Origin: Azospirillum ramasamyi
GTDB lineage: Bacteria; Pseudomonadota; Alphaproteobacteria; Azospirillales; Azospirillaceae
NCBI RefSeq assembly: GCF_003233655.1
Contig: NZ_CP029833.1
Coordinates: 124,001 to 188,000 of the forward strand
Direction: 5' to 3'
Length of the DNA stretch: 64,000 nucleotides
A program made the translations under genes and the position numbers. A model generated the notes under the pieces. That model had not been told where the DNA came from. It did no database searches and was given only the letters and a program-made list of their open reading frames with translations. Shown one piece after another: positions 35,035 through 43,741 of this stretch; the first letter of the stretch is position 1, and the number at the start of each line of letters is the position of its first letter.

Positions 35035-35642
35035 GCCGCCAGTTCGCGGCGGAAGGCGTTGGCCGCCATCTCCGCGAAGACGGTGAGCGCCGCCTCGTCC
35101 GCGCCGTCGCGCGCCGCCGCCGACATCCCCTTCATCGCGATCACCACGAAGTCGGCCAACTCGCCGGCCCGGTCCGGCGCCTCTCCGGCGATGAAGTCGC
35201 GGAGTTCCGATACGGCGGCCTTCTTCAGCGCCTCGGCCAACGCGCAGGCCTCCGGATCGGCGCTGTTGCGCGCGCCGTCGAGCACGAGGCAGCCGGCCAC
35301 GCCGTTGCGCTCCGGATAGAGCCGCGCCGCCAGCAGCAGCGTGCGCCCGATCACCTCGGCAACGCCGCCGCCGCCTTCCCGCGCACGGGCGAAGATGTTC
35401 GCCTCCCCCGCCGCATAGCGCTGAAGAGCCCGCTCGAACAGCCCGGCCTTGCTGCCGAAGGCCGCATAGAAGCTCGGCGGCTTGATCCCGAGCTCCGCCC
35501 CCAGCTCCGCCACGCCCACGGCGTCGTAGCCGCGCGCATGGAACAGCTTCATCGCGGTTTCGACCGCCTCGTCCACATCGAAGGACCGCCGCCGCCCGCG
35601 TGCCCCCGATGTTTCCTTAGAAGACGATTCTGTAGCGACCAC
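35028..35642 (-). CDS. TetR-family regulator, BdcR-like
   Basis: The 204-residue regulator has a TetR helix-turn-helix (about 20-70; YDAVGVAELGAELGIKPPSF and YAAFGSKAGLF) and a C-terminal ligand domain with GCLVLDGARN. Its wording and its divergent placement next to a BdcA-like gene match the E. coli bdcR/bdcA pair. The GTG start at 35642 is chosen since GGAG lies 8 bp upstream; the frame is open further but runs across the operators. Its stop codon lies inside repeat copy B. Confidence 0.88.
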   Translation of the reverse strand: MVATESSSKETSGARGRRRSFDVDEAVETAMKLFHARGYDAVGVAELGAELGIKPPSFYAAFGSKAGLFERALQRYAAGEANIFARAREGGGGVAEVIGRTLLLAARLYPERNGVAGCLVLDGARNSADPEACALAEALKKAAVSELRDFIAGEAPDRAGELADFVVIAMKGMSAAARDGADEAALTVFAEMAANAFRRELAAV

Positions 35643-35646
35643 TATA
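35631..35646. promoter_or_regulatory. TetR operator-like site 1 (bdcR side)
   Basis: TGTAGCGACCACTATA is an imperfect palindrome overlapping the GTG start of the TetR gene. With the flanking ATTTTCTC it repeats directly at 35681. It probably lets the regulator limit its own gene. Confidence 0.6.
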
Positions 35647-35680
35647 TTTTCTCCTTGCGCAAACCCCCTGTCTGAATTTA

Positions 35681-35696
35681 TATAGCGCTCACTACA
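35681..35696. promoter_or_regulatory. TetR operator-like site 2 (bdcA side)
   Basis: TATAGCGCTCACTACA is the second copy, exactly 50 bp from the first and in the same orientation, 20 bp before the bdcA ATG. The 23-bp block including ATTTTCTC agrees with the first at most positions. Confidence 0.65.
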
Positions 35697-35715
35697 TTTT
35701 CTCAAGGAGCACATC

Positions 35716-36429
35716 ATGGGTGAGTTCACCGGCCGCAAGGTTCTGGTCCTCGGCGGCAGCCGCGGCATCGGCAAGGCCATCGTCCGCCGCTTCGCCAAGG
35801 CCGGCGCCGAAGTCGCCTTCACCTACGCGGCGTCCAAGGATGCCGCCGACGCCCTCGCCGCCGAGACGGGCGCGGAAGCAATCCAAACCGACAGCGCCGA
35901 CCGCGATGCCCTGATCGCCACGGTGGCCGATCGCGGCGCGCTGGATGTGCTGGTCGTCAATGCCGGCACGGGAGTCATCGGCGATCCGCTGACCTTCGAT
36001 CCCGATACCGTCGACCGGATGATCGACATCAATGTCCGCGCGCCCTACCACGCGTCGGTCGAAGCGGCCCGGCGCATGAATGACGGGGGCCGCATCATCG
36101 TCATCGGTTCGGTCAACGGCGACCGCATGCCCTTCGCCGGCGGTGCCGCCTACGGCATGACCAAGTCGGCGATGCAGAGCATGGTGCGCGGCCTTGCCCG
36201 CGATTTCGGCCACCGCGGCATCACCGTGAACGCCATCCAGCCCGGCCCGACCGACAGCGACATGAATCCGGCCGACGGCCCGATGGCGCCGGCCATGCGC
36301 GAATTCATGGCGATCAAGCGCTACATCCATGCCGACGAGGTCGCCGAACTGACCGCCTATGTCGCCGGTCCGCATGCGGCGATGATCACCGGCTCGTTCC
36401 AGACCATCGACGGCGGCTTCGGCGCCTAA
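35716..36429 (+). CDS. BdcA-like short-chain dehydrogenase
   Basis: The 237-residue SDR resembles E. coli BdcA (YjgI), linked there to biofilm dispersal and c-di-GMP binding: MGEFTGRKVLVLGGSRGIGK, the FTYAASKDAADALAAETGA segment, IGSVNGDRMPFAGGAAYGMT with Ser/Tyr, and the C-terminal TIDGGFGA. Wide similarity over its full length, together with the divergent TetR, supports orthology. The catalytic Ser-Tyr-Lys set is intact, so it may also be an active oxidoreductase. AAGGAG lies 6 bp before the ATG. Confidence 0.85.
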   Translation: MGEFTGRKVLVLGGSRGIGKAIVRRFAKAGAEVAFTYAASKDAADALAAETGAEAIQTDSADRDALIATVADRGALDVLVVNAGTGVIGDPLTFDPDTVDRMIDINVRAPYHASVEAARRMNDGGRIIVIGSVNGDRMPFAGGAAYGMTKSAMQSMVRGLARDFGHRGITVNAIQPGPTDSDMNPADGPMAPAMREFMAIKRYIHADEVAELTAYVAGPHAAMITGSFQTIDGGFGA

Positions 36430-36448
36430 CGGCGGATCTCCGGATCAA

Positions 36449-36991
36449 TCAGGAGAACCGTGGGGGGCGATCCGGGCAGGACGCCCCCTCATGCGTCAGC
36501 AGCCAGCGCTTGCGCTCCACCCCGCCGCCATAGCCGGTCAGCGCCCCGGCGGAGCCGATCACCCGGTGGCAGGGCACCACGATGCTGATCGGGTTGGTGC
36601 CGTTGGCATGTCCCGCGGCCCTGACCGCCGCCGGGCGCCCGGCCAGCGCCGCCAGTTCGCGGTAGCTGACGGTCCCGCCGCAGGGAATCCCGCGCAGTGC
36701 CGTCCACACCGCGCGCTGGAACGGCGTCCCGCCGGTGCGCACCGGCAACCGGTCGATCGCCGCAAGCTCGCCCGCGAAATACGCATCCATCGCCCGCGTC
36801 AGCCCGCCCGGATCGGCTGAGGGCCGCAATTCGTACCCCTCGGGATGGTGCAGGCGCAGCAGTCGGTGCAGCCGATCCTCATGCTCGGCCCAGTCGATGG
36901 CCCGCAAGGCGCCCTCGTCATCCGCGACGACGATCAATTCGCCGATGGGGGTGGCGGTGCGGTCGATCAGCAGGCTGGAGACAGCGGACAT
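36449..36991 (-). CDS. ogt: Methylated-DNA-protein-cysteine methyltransferase Ogt
   Basis: Ogt repairs O6-alkylguanine by moving the alkyl group to its own cysteine. The 180-residue protein has the active-site motif IVVPCHRVIG, the recognition helix RELAALAGRPAAVRAAGHAN, and the N-terminal ribonuclease-H-like half. A typical length for the family. It converges with bdcA 19 bp apart. Its 3' end has a G/C inverted repeat (36463-36488) that could help termination. Confidence 0.95.
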   Translation of the reverse strand: MSAVSSLLIDRTATPIGELIVVADDEGALRAIDWAEHEDRLHRLLRLHHPEGYELRPSADPGGLTRAMDAYFAGELAAIDRLPVRTGGTPFQRAVWTALRGIPCGGTVSYRELAALAGRPAAVRAAGHANGTNPISIVVPCHRVIGSAGALTGYGGGVERKRWLLTHEGASCPDRPPRFS

Positions 36992-37211
36992 TTCGACACC
37001 CCTATCCCTTGACGCATAAGCGCGCTGCCGAAATCGAAGGCAGCCCCTTCTTCAAGGCAACTCTTTGATACGGCGTAATTTCCTATCCACGACCGGCCAA
37101 ATTCAACTGGTTTTCTTTCGTATCGCCGCCAAAAGAGGCGCCAAAAGGCTGAGTTGCGTGCAATCCGCATGGCTGGCATGATCGATCCATGCCTGTCCAT
37201 ACCGTCAGTTC
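36992..37211. other. Gap between ogt and the pyrimidine operon
   Basis: About 220 bp without a supported gene; a 77-codon frame on the - strand here overlaps ogt and has no ribosome site. The region is AT-richer from 37055 to 37140 and could hold enhancer sites for the sigma54 promoter at 37271; no clear NtrC-type palindrome was recognised. Confidence 0.45.
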
Positions 37212-37227
37212 CTGACCGAGCAGTCAG
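37212..37227. promoter_or_regulatory. RutR-like palindromic operator upstream of preT
   Basis: CTGAC-CGAGCA-GTCAG resembles the E. coli RutR site TTGACCA-N2-TGGTCAA. It lies in a block (37203-37232) nearly repeated at 20928-20957 before the ABC transporter. The centre is about 54 bp upstream of the -24 GG of the sigma54 promoter. The RutR-like protein at 41327-42034 is the natural candidate. Confidence 0.7.
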
Positions 37228-37270
37228 CTTTTCGGCCCTGTGCGCCCTTCATCGTTGCTGGTTGGAACCT

Positions 37271-37287
37271 TTGGCACGCGGGTTGCT
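37271..37287 (+). promoter_or_regulatory. Sigma54 (RpoN) -24/-12 promoter of the preT operon
   Basis: TTGGCACG-CGGG-TTGCT is a full match to the RpoN consensus YTGGCACG-N4-TTGCW; GG (37273-37274) and GC (37285-37286) are 10 bp apart. A start near 37298 leaves a leader of about 40 nt before the preT ATG at 37337. It points to expression under nitrogen limitation. Confidence 0.85.
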
Positions 37288-37336
37288 GACGCTTCGGTAG
37301 ACACGCCGCTCTGCGACCGAAGGGAAGCCATCCGCC

Positions 37337-38659
37337 ATGACCCTGATCGCTACGCTTGCCGACGCCCCGGAACCCGATGCGGACCGTCCGCCCTCGCCCT
37401 ACGCCGACCTGACGCCGGCGATGACGCCGGTGCAGGCGCTGGCCGAGTCGAACCGCTGCCTGTTCTGCTACGATGCCCCCTGCATCAAGGCCTGCCCGAC
37501 CGGGATCGACATCCCGGCCTTCATCCGCTCGATCGCCACCGGCAACCTCAAGGGCGCCGCGACGACGATCCTGTCGGAGAACATCATGGGCGGCACCTGC
37601 GGCCGCGTCTGCCCGACCGAGACCCTGTGCGAGCAGGCTTGCGTCCGCAACCGGGCGGAGGATCGCCCCGTCGCCATCGGCCGGCTGCAGCGCCATGCCA
37701 CCGACCGGCTGATCGACGGCGAACCGGCCCACCCCTTCCCGCGCGCCGCCGCCACCGGCAAGCGCGTGGCGGTGGTCGGCGCCGGCCCGGCCGGCCTGTC
37801 CTGCGCCCACCGCCTCGCCACGCTCGGCCATGAGGTGACGGTGTTCGAGGCCAAGGCCAAGTCCGGCGGCCTCAACGAATACGGCCTCGCCCCCTACAAG
37901 ATGGCCGACGACTTCGCCCGGCGCGAGGTCGCCTTCATCCTCGGCGTCGGCGGCATCACCGTTGAGCATGGCCGCAAGCTGGGCGCCGACCTGTCGCTGG
38001 ACGGCCTGCGCGCCGGCTATGACGCGGTGTTCCTCGGCCTCGGCCTCGGGTCCAACAACCGCCTCGGCATCCCCGGCGAGGAACGTCCGGGAGTCGAGGA
38101 CGCCACCGCCTTCATCGAGCGGGTGCGCCAGGCTCCCCCCGGCCAGCCGCCCGCCGTCGGCAGCAAGGTCGTGGTGATTGGCGGCGGCAACACCGCCATC
38201 GACGCCGCCATCCAGGCCAAGCGCCTGGGCGCGGAGGACGTCACCCTGGTCTACCGCCGCGGCCGTGCCCAGATGGGCGCCACCGCCTGGGAGCAGGAAC
38301 TGGCCCTGACCGAGGGCGTCGTGCTGAAGACCTTCGCCGCCCCTTCGGCGATCGGCGAGACCGCCATCACCTTCGATCGCACCCGCCTGACCGACGGCAA
38401 GCTGACCGCCACCGGCGAGACCTTCACCCTCCAGGCCGACATGGTGCTGAAGGCGGTGGGGCAGAAGCTGTCCGCCGATGCGCTGGACGGCCTGCAGGTC
38501 GCCGGCGGCAAGATCGCCATCGACCCGTCCTACCGCACCACGCTCGCCAAGGTCTGGGCCGGCGGCGATTGCGTCGCGACCGGCGAGGATCTGACGGTCC
38601 AGTCGGTGCAGGACGGCAAACTCGCCGCGCTCGCCATCCACAGCCACCTGACCGCCTGA
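37337..38659 (+). CDS. preT: Dihydropyrimidine dehydrogenase subunit PreT
   Basis: PreT is the NAD(P)H- and FAD-binding subunit that feeds electrons to PreA for reduction of uracil and thymine. The 440-residue protein has GltD-like parts: N-terminal Fe-S cysteines (CLFCYDAPCIKACPTGIDIP and CGRVCPTETLCEQACVRN), FAD site VAVVGAGPAGLSCAHRLA, and NAD(P) site VVVIGGGNTAIDAAIQAKRL. Length and the partner downstream agree. First gene of the pyrimidine operon, behind the sigma54 promoter. Confidence 0.95.
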   Translation: MTLIATLADAPEPDADRPPSPYADLTPAMTPVQALAESNRCLFCYDAPCIKACPTGIDIPAFIRSIATGNLKGAATTILSENIMGGTCGRVCPTETLCEQACVRNRAEDRPVAIGRLQRHATDRLIDGEPAHPFPRAAATGKRVAVVGAGPAGLSCAHRLATLGHEVTVFEAKAKSGGLNEYGLAPYKMADDFARREVAFILGVGGITVEHGRKLGADLSLDGLRAGYDAVFLGLGLGSNNRLGIPGEERPGVEDATAFIERVRQAPPGQPPAVGSKVVVIGGGNTAIDAAIQAKRLGAEDVTLVYRRGRAQMGATAWEQELALTEGVVLKTFAAPSAIGETAITFDRTRLTDGKLTATGETFTLQADMVLKAVGQKLSADALDGLQVAGGKIAIDPSYRTTLAKVWAGGDCVATGEDLTVQSVQDGKLAALAIHSHLTA

Positions 38660-38676
38660 GGAAAGGGAGCCACATC

Positions 38677-39972
38677 ATGGCCGATCTTCGCAGCACCATC
38701 GCCGGCATCCGCTCCCCCAACCCCTTCTGGCTGGCCTCCGCCCCGCCGACCGACAAGGCCTACAACGTCGTCCGCGCCTTCAAGGCCGGCTGGGGCGGCG
38801 TGGTGTGGAAGACGCTGGGCGAGGATCCGCCGGTGGTCAACGTCTCCAGCCGCTACGGCGCGCATCTCGACACCGACCGCCGGATGATCGGCTTCAACAA
38901 CATCGAACTGATCTCCGACCGGCCGCTGGAGGTCAATCTGCAGGAGATCATCCAGGTCAAGCGCGACTGGCCCGACCGCGCCATGGTCGTTTCGCTGATG
39001 GCGGCCATGACGGAAACCTCCTGGGCCGGGCTGGCCCGCCGCATCGCCGAGACCGGGGCGGCGGACGGCCTCGAACTGAACCTCGGCTGCCCGCACGGCA
39101 TGTGCGAGCGCGGCATGGGCTCCGCCATCGGGCAGGTGCCGGAGATGGTGGAGCAGGTCACGCGCTGGGTGAAGAACGCCGTCAACCTGCCGGTGATCGT
39201 CAAGCTGACCCCCAACATCACCAACATCCTGTGGTCGGCGGAAGCGGCGAAGCGCGGCGGCGCCGACGCCGTGTCGCTCATCAACACCGTCAACTCCATC
39301 GTCGCGGTGGACCTCGACGCCATGGCCCCGACCCCGGTGGTCGACGGCAAGGGCAGCCACGGCGGCTATTGCGGCCCGGCGGTGAAGCCGATCGCGCTCA
39401 ACATGGTGGCGGAGATCGCCCGCAATCCCGACACGCGCGGCCTGCCGGTCAGCGGCATCGGCGGCATCACCACATGGCGCGACGCGGCGGAGTTCCTGGC
39501 GCTCGGCGCCACCAACGTCCAGGTCTGCACCGCCGCGATGACCTACGGCTTCAAGATCGTCGAGGACATGATCGGCGGCCTGTCCAACTGGATGGACGGG
39601 AAGGGATACCGGACCCTCGACGAGTTGAGCGGCCGCGCGGTGCGCAACGTCGTCAACTGGAACGACCTGAACATGAACTTCTCGACCAAGGCGGTGATCG
39701 ACCCCGCCTTGTGCATCGACTGCGGCCGCTGCCACATCGTCTGCGAGGACACCTCGCACCAGGCGATCCGCATCGATCGAGGGAATGGGGCCGGCGAGGG
39801 CCGCCGCGTCTTCACCGTGGTCGACGGGGACTGCGTCGGCTGCAACCTGTGCAGCCACATCTGCCCGGTGCCGGACTGCATCACCATGGTGCCGGAGCAG
39901 ACCGGCCTGCCCTACGTCACCTGGCCCAACGACGCCCGCAATCCGATGCGCGTTCCCGAATCCGCCGATTGA
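38677..39972 (+). CDS. preA: Dihydropyrimidine dehydrogenase subunit PreA
   Basis: PreA is the catalytic FMN subunit, reducing the pyrimidine ring. The 431-residue protein has a dihydroorotate-dehydrogenase-like barrel (about 5-310, with NLGCPHGMCERGMGSAIGQ carrying the catalytic Cys region) and a C-terminal two-cluster ferredoxin part (CIDCGRCHIVCED and CVGCNLCSHICPVPDC). ATG 38677 has AAAGGGAG upstream, 17 bp after preT. Confidence 0.96.
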   Translation: MADLRSTIAGIRSPNPFWLASAPPTDKAYNVVRAFKAGWGGVVWKTLGEDPPVVNVSSRYGAHLDTDRRMIGFNNIELISDRPLEVNLQEIIQVKRDWPDRAMVVSLMAAMTETSWAGLARRIAETGAADGLELNLGCPHGMCERGMGSAIGQVPEMVEQVTRWVKNAVNLPVIVKLTPNITNILWSAEAAKRGGADAVSLINTVNSIVAVDLDAMAPTPVVDGKGSHGGYCGPAVKPIALNMVAEIARNPDTRGLPVSGIGGITTWRDAAEFLALGATNVQVCTAAMTYGFKIVEDMIGGLSNWMDGKGYRTLDELSGRAVRNVVNWNDLNMNFSTKAVIDPALCIDCGRCHIVCEDTSHQAIRIDRGNGAGEGRRVFTVVDGDCVGCNLCSHICPVPDCITMVPEQTGLPYVTWPNDARNPMRVPESAD

Positions 39973-40015
39973 AGCGCCGCCTCACCCATAAGAACGACGT
40001 TCAGGAGAGAGCAAC

Positions 40016-41284
40016 ATGTCCACCCCGCAGAATGTCGCCGTGAACGGTTCGCGCCTGTGGCAGAGCCTGATGGACATGGCGCGGATCGGTGCCACCCCCA
40101 AAGGCGGCGTGTGCCGGCTGGCGCTGACCGACCTCGACAAGCAGAGCCGCGACCTGTTCGTGCGCTGGTGCGAGGAGGCCGGCTGCACCGTCTCCGTCGA
40201 CAGGATGGGCAACATCTTCGCCCGCCGGCCCGGCCGCGACGACAGCCTGCCGCCGGTCATCATGGGCAGTCATCTCGACAGCCAGCCGACCGGCGGCAAG
40301 TATGACGGCGTCTATGGCGTGCTGGCCGGGCTGGAGGTGGTGCGCAGCCTGAACGACATGAACTACGTCACCGAGGCCCCGGTGGAGGTCGCGGTCTGGA
40401 CCAACGAGGAGGGCTCGCGCTTCGCCCCGGCCATGGTGGCGTCCGGCGTCTTCGCCGGGGTCTTCGACCTGGACTACGGTCTGTCGCGCGCCGACCTCGA
40501 CGGCAGGACGATGGGCGAGGAGCTGGCCCGCATCGGCTATGCCGGCGACCGGGAGGTGGGGGGCCGCAGGGTCGGCGCCTATTTCGAGGCCCACATCGAA
40601 CAGGGGCCGATCCTGGAGATCGAGGGCAAGACCATCGGCGTCGTCACCGACTGCCAGGGCCAGCGCTGGTACGAGATCACCTTCACCGGCCAGGAGGCCC
40701 ATGCCGGCCCGACCCCGATGGTCCGCCGCAAGGACGCGCTCTTGGGAGCGGCCCGCGTCGTCGATGCGGTCAACCGGATCGGCATGAAATACGGCCCGCT
40801 CGCCTGCGCCACGGTCGGGCTGATGCAGATCCACCCCAACAGCCGCAACGTCATCCCCGGCCGCGTCTTCTTCACCGTCGATTTCCGCCATCCCGACGAC
40901 GCCATCCTCGCCGCCATGGACGGCGAACTGCGCGCCGAGGTGGAGCGCATCGCCGGAGAGATCGGGCTGGAGAGCGATTTCAAACAGATCTGGTACTACG
41001 CCCCGATCAGGTTCGACGAGAGCTGCGTCGCCGCCGTCCGCAAGGGGGTGGAGCGCACCGGCCACAGCTTCCGCGACATCGTGTCGGGCGCCGGCCACGA
41101 CGCCTGCTACCTGTCGAAGGTCGCGCCGACCGCCATGGTCTTCATCCCCTGCATCGACGGCATCAGCCACAACGAGGTCGAGGAAACGACGCCCGAATGG
41201 GTGACCGCCGGCTGCGAGGTGCTTCTGCACGCCGTGCTCGACCGCGCCGACGCCATGGCCGAGCAGGTGAAAGCGCCCGCGTGA
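40016..41284 (+). CDS. Zn-dependent amidohydrolase, beta-ureidopropionase type
   Basis: An M20-family Zn hydrolase (422 residues) of the HyuC/AmaB group, which hydrolyses N-carbamoyl-beta-alanine, the last step of reductive pyrimidine breakdown. Metal-site motifs: MGSHLDSQPTGGKYDGVYGV, NEEGSRFAPAM, and HIEQGPILE; the lid domain has GQEAHAGPTPM. Position between PreA and the dihydropyrimidinase supports beta-ureidopropionase; allantoate or N-carbamoyl-amino-acid hydrolase are the other options in the family. AGGAGAGAG precedes the ATG. Confidence 0.9.
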   Translation: MSTPQNVAVNGSRLWQSLMDMARIGATPKGGVCRLALTDLDKQSRDLFVRWCEEAGCTVSVDRMGNIFARRPGRDDSLPPVIMGSHLDSQPTGGKYDGVYGVLAGLEVVRSLNDMNYVTEAPVEVAVWTNEEGSRFAPAMVASGVFAGVFDLDYGLSRADLDGRTMGEELARIGYAGDREVGGRRVGAYFEAHIEQGPILEIEGKTIGVVTDCQGQRWYEITFTGQEAHAGPTPMVRRKDALLGAARVVDAVNRIGMKYGPLACATVGLMQIHPNSRNVIPGRVFFTVDFRHPDDAILAAMDGELRAEVERIAGEIGLESDFKQIWYYAPIRFDESCVAAVRKGVERTGHSFRDIVSGAGHDACYLSKVAPTAMVFIPCIDGISHNEVEETTPEWVTAGCEVLLHAVLDRADAMAEQVKAPA

Positions 41285-41326
41285 TCCTCTCCCTCTCCCG
41301 AGGCGGGATAGGGCACCTCAACAGCA

Positions 41327-42034
41327 ATGGCGAACGCAATGCCGCGAACGGCTGCCGACACGACGGACACCACTCTGCCCCAGGGCCGCATCCGGCGCGA
41401 GAACGTCGAGCGCATCCTGAAGGCGGCCGAGCGCGTCTTCGCCGAGGCCGGCTGCGCCGGCGCCACCATGGCCGACATCGCCGAGCGGGCCGGCCTGCCC
41501 AAGGCCAACCTGCATTATTATTTCGGCACCAAGGAGGATCTCTACCGCGCGGTGCTCGACAACATCCTGCAGATGTGGCTGGCCCCGATCGGCTCCTTCA
41601 CCCCCGACGCCGATCCGTCCGCCGCGCTGACCGCCTACGTCACCGCCAAGATGGAGGCGTCGCGCACCCGCCCGCACGCCTCCAAGGTCTTCGCCAACGA
41701 GATCCTGCATGGCGGAACCCAGGTCGAACGCTTTCTGGCGGAGGATCTGAGATCGCTGGTCGATGCCAAGGCGGCGGTGATCGACGGCTGGGTCGCCGCC
41801 GGCCGCATGGCCCCGGTCGACGCCCGCCAGTTCCTGTTCATGATCTGGGCGGTGACCCAGCATTACGCCGATTTCGACGTCCAGATCCGCAGGGTGCTGG
41901 GCCGCCGCAGCCTGACCCGCCAGGACTTCGCCGCCATGACGGCGGAGGTGCTGCGCATGGTCCTGCGCGCCGCCGGCCTGCCTGAACCCGACCTCTCCGA
42001 AACGCCCACCGACTCCGTCCCACCAATCCTTTGA
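41327..42034 (+). CDS. RutR-like TetR-family regulator
   Basis: A 235-residue TetR protein with helix-turn-helix (about 25-70: ATMADIAERAGLPKANLHYY then FGTKEDLY) and a ligand domain resembling E. coli RutR: ILQMWLAPI, LIF-type FLFMIWAVTQHYADFDVQIR and the SKVFANEILHG segment. RutR senses uracil and thymine. The gene sits inside the operon it probably controls, between the amidohydrolase and the dihydropyrimidinase. ATG 41327 is used; ATG 41339 is possible. Confidence 0.85.
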   Translation: MANAMPRTAADTTDTTLPQGRIRRENVERILKAAERVFAEAGCAGATMADIAERAGLPKANLHYYFGTKEDLYRAVLDNILQMWLAPIGSFTPDADPSAALTAYVTAKMEASRTRPHASKVFANEILHGGTQVERFLAEDLRSLVDAKAAVIDGWVAAGRMAPVDARQFLFMIWAVTQHYADFDVQIRRVLGRRSLTRQDFAAMTAEVLRMVLRAAGLPEPDLSETPTDSVPPIL

Positions 42035-42048
42035 GGGAGCGCCCGAGC

Positions 42049-43491
42049 ATGTCCACCATCCTGATCCGCGGCGGCACCGTCGTCACCGCCGAGCAAACCC
42101 GCCGCGCCGACGTCCTCTGCCAGGACGGCATCATCACCGCGGTGGGCGACGAGCTGGACGTGCCGGCGGGGGCCGAAACGGTGGATGCCGGCGGCTGCTA
42201 CGTCATGCCGGGCGGCATCGACCCGCACACGCATATGGAACTGCCCTTCATGGGCACGGTGACGACGGAGGATTTCTTCAGCGGCACCGCCGCCGGCTTC
42301 GCCGGGGGAACGACGATGATCATCGATTTCGTCATTCCCAACCCGAAGCAGAGCCTGATGGAGGCCTATCACACCTGGCGCGGCTGGGCGGAGAAGGCGG
42401 CCGGCGACTACAGCTTCCACGTCGCCGTGACGTGGTGGGACGAGAGCGTGCGGCAGGACATGGGCACGCTGGTGGCCGACCATGGCGTGAACAGCTTCAA
42501 GCACTTCATGGCCTACAAGAACGCCATCATGGCCGACGACGAGACGCTGGTGAACAGCTTCCAGCGCTGCCTGGAACTGGGCGCCATCCCCACCGTCCAC
42601 GCCGAGAACGGCGAACTGGTCTTCCAGCTCCAGAAGAAGCTGCTGGCCCAGGGCCTGACCGGACCGGAAGCCCACCCCCTGTCCCGCCCGCCGGAGGTGG
42701 AGGGCGAGGCCGCCAACCGCGCCATCCAGGTCGCCCGCGTGTTCGGCGTGCCGGTCTACATCGTCCATGTCTCGGCCAAGGAGGCGCTGGAGGCGATCGA
42801 GCGCGGCCAGAGCGGCGGCCAGCGCGTGTTCGGCGAGGTTCTGGCCGGCCATCTGCTGATCGACGACAGCGTCTACCGCAACCCCGACTGGGACTTCGCC
42901 GCCGGCCATGTCATGAGCCCGCCCTTCCGCCCGAAGGAGCATCAGGACGCCCTGTGGCGCGGACTTCAGGCCGGGCACCTGCACACCACCGCCACCGACC
43001 ATTGCTGTTTCTGCGCGGAGCAGAAGGCGATGGGCCGCGACGACTTCACCAGGATCCCGAACGGCACCGCCGGCATCGAGGACCGCATGACCGCGCTGTG
43101 GACCCACGGCGTCAACACCGGCCGGCTGACGATGAACGAGTTCGTCGCCGTCACCTCTGCCAACGCCGCCAGGATCTTCAACCTCTACCCGCGCAAGGGC
43201 TCGGTCAGCGTCGGGGCCGACGCCGATCTGGTGGTGTGGGATCCGAAGGCGACCAGGACCATCTCGGCCAAGACCCAGATGCAGAAGGTCGGGCTGAACA
43301 TCTTCGAGGGCATGACCGTCACCGGCACCCCGGCCTACACGCTGAGCCAGGGCCGCATCGTCCATGCGCTGGGCGAGAGCCGTGCCGTGCGCGGCGCCGG
43401 CCGCTACGTCAACCGCCCGGCCTTCCCGCCGGTCTACGAGGCGGTGACGAAGCGCAACGCCCTGAACGTCCCGGTGGCGGTGGAGCGGTAA
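42049..43491 (+). CDS. hydA: Dihydropyrimidinase
   Basis: This cyclic amidohydrolase opens dihydrouracil/dihydrothymine to N-carbamoyl-beta-amino acids. The 480-residue protein has the metal motif GGIDPHTHMELPFMGT, the carbamylated-Lys segment SFKHFMAYKNAIMADD, further His sites (PTVHAENGEL, YIVHVSAKEA) and TATDHCCFC. Length fits. ATG 42049 has GAGGGAG upstream, 14 bp after the regulator gene. It is the last gene of the operon; the next gene converges 7 bp away. Confidence 0.95.
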   Translation: MSTILIRGGTVVTAEQTRRADVLCQDGIITAVGDELDVPAGAETVDAGGCYVMPGGIDPHTHMELPFMGTVTTEDFFSGTAAGFAGGTTMIIDFVIPNPKQSLMEAYHTWRGWAEKAAGDYSFHVAVTWWDESVRQDMGTLVADHGVNSFKHFMAYKNAIMADDETLVNSFQRCLELGAIPTVHAENGELVFQLQKKLLAQGLTGPEAHPLSRPPEVEGEAANRAIQVARVFGVPVYIVHVSAKEALEAIERGQSGGQRVFGEVLAGHLLIDDSVYRNPDWDFAAGHVMSPPFRPKEHQDALWRGLQAGHLHTTATDHCCFCAEQKAMGRDDFTRIPNGTAGIEDRMTALWTHGVNTGRLTMNEFVAVTSANAARIFNLYPRKGSVSVGADADLVVWDPKATRTISAKTQMQKVGLNIFEGMTVTGTPAYTLSQGRIVHALGESRAVRGAGRYVNRPAFPPVYEAVTKRNALNVPVAVER

Positions 43492-43498
43492 GCCGGCG

Positions 43499-43741
43499 TC
43501 ACCCGGTCTTCGCCAGAAGCGGCCCGACCCAGCGGGCCAGGAAGGCATCCTCCGGCGCTGCCGCCAGCGCCGGCCTTGCCGCCAGCAGCAATTGCAGCAG
43601 GGCGGTGTGAAGTTCGGTGCAGGCGGACAAATCCACCCGCGGCGCTGCCGCCGCCTCCAGCCATTCGGCGAGCGGCAGCGCCTCCTCCGCCGTGCAGGCG
43701 GCCTCGAACCGGGCGAGGTCGGGGTCGAAGCGGATGGGCAT
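43499..43741 (-). CDS. Small STAS-like protein of the chemosensory operon
   Basis: An 80-residue protein whose middle, PRVDLSACTELHTALLQLLL, reads like the core beta strand and helix of a STAS/anti-anti-sigma domain (compare VDLS-x-V-x-x-xD-S-A-x-x-x-LL), but in a short form. The start ATG 43741 overlaps the cheA stop (TGATG), so it is translated with cheA as the last gene of the operon. A role as an output or adaptor partner of the kinase is inference. Confidence 0.7.
   Translation of the reverse strand: MPIRFDPDLARFEAACTAEEALPLAEWLEAAAAPRVDLSACTELHTALLQLLLAARPALAAAPEDAFLARWVGPLLAKTG

Noticed and set aside
36463..36488. GGGGGCG/CGCCCCC inverted repeat as an independent terminator
   Set aside because: It lies inside the ogt coding region; it may assist termination of bdcA but cannot be claimed.
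36967..37200. 77-codon frame on the - strand before ogt
   Set aside because: It overlaps the ogt start, has no ribosome site, and lies in an AT-rich control region.
41284..41326. Possible separate promoter for the RutR-like gene
   Set aside because: Only 42 bp and GC-rich with no -35/-10 pair or operator block; cotranscription with the preceding gene is simpler.
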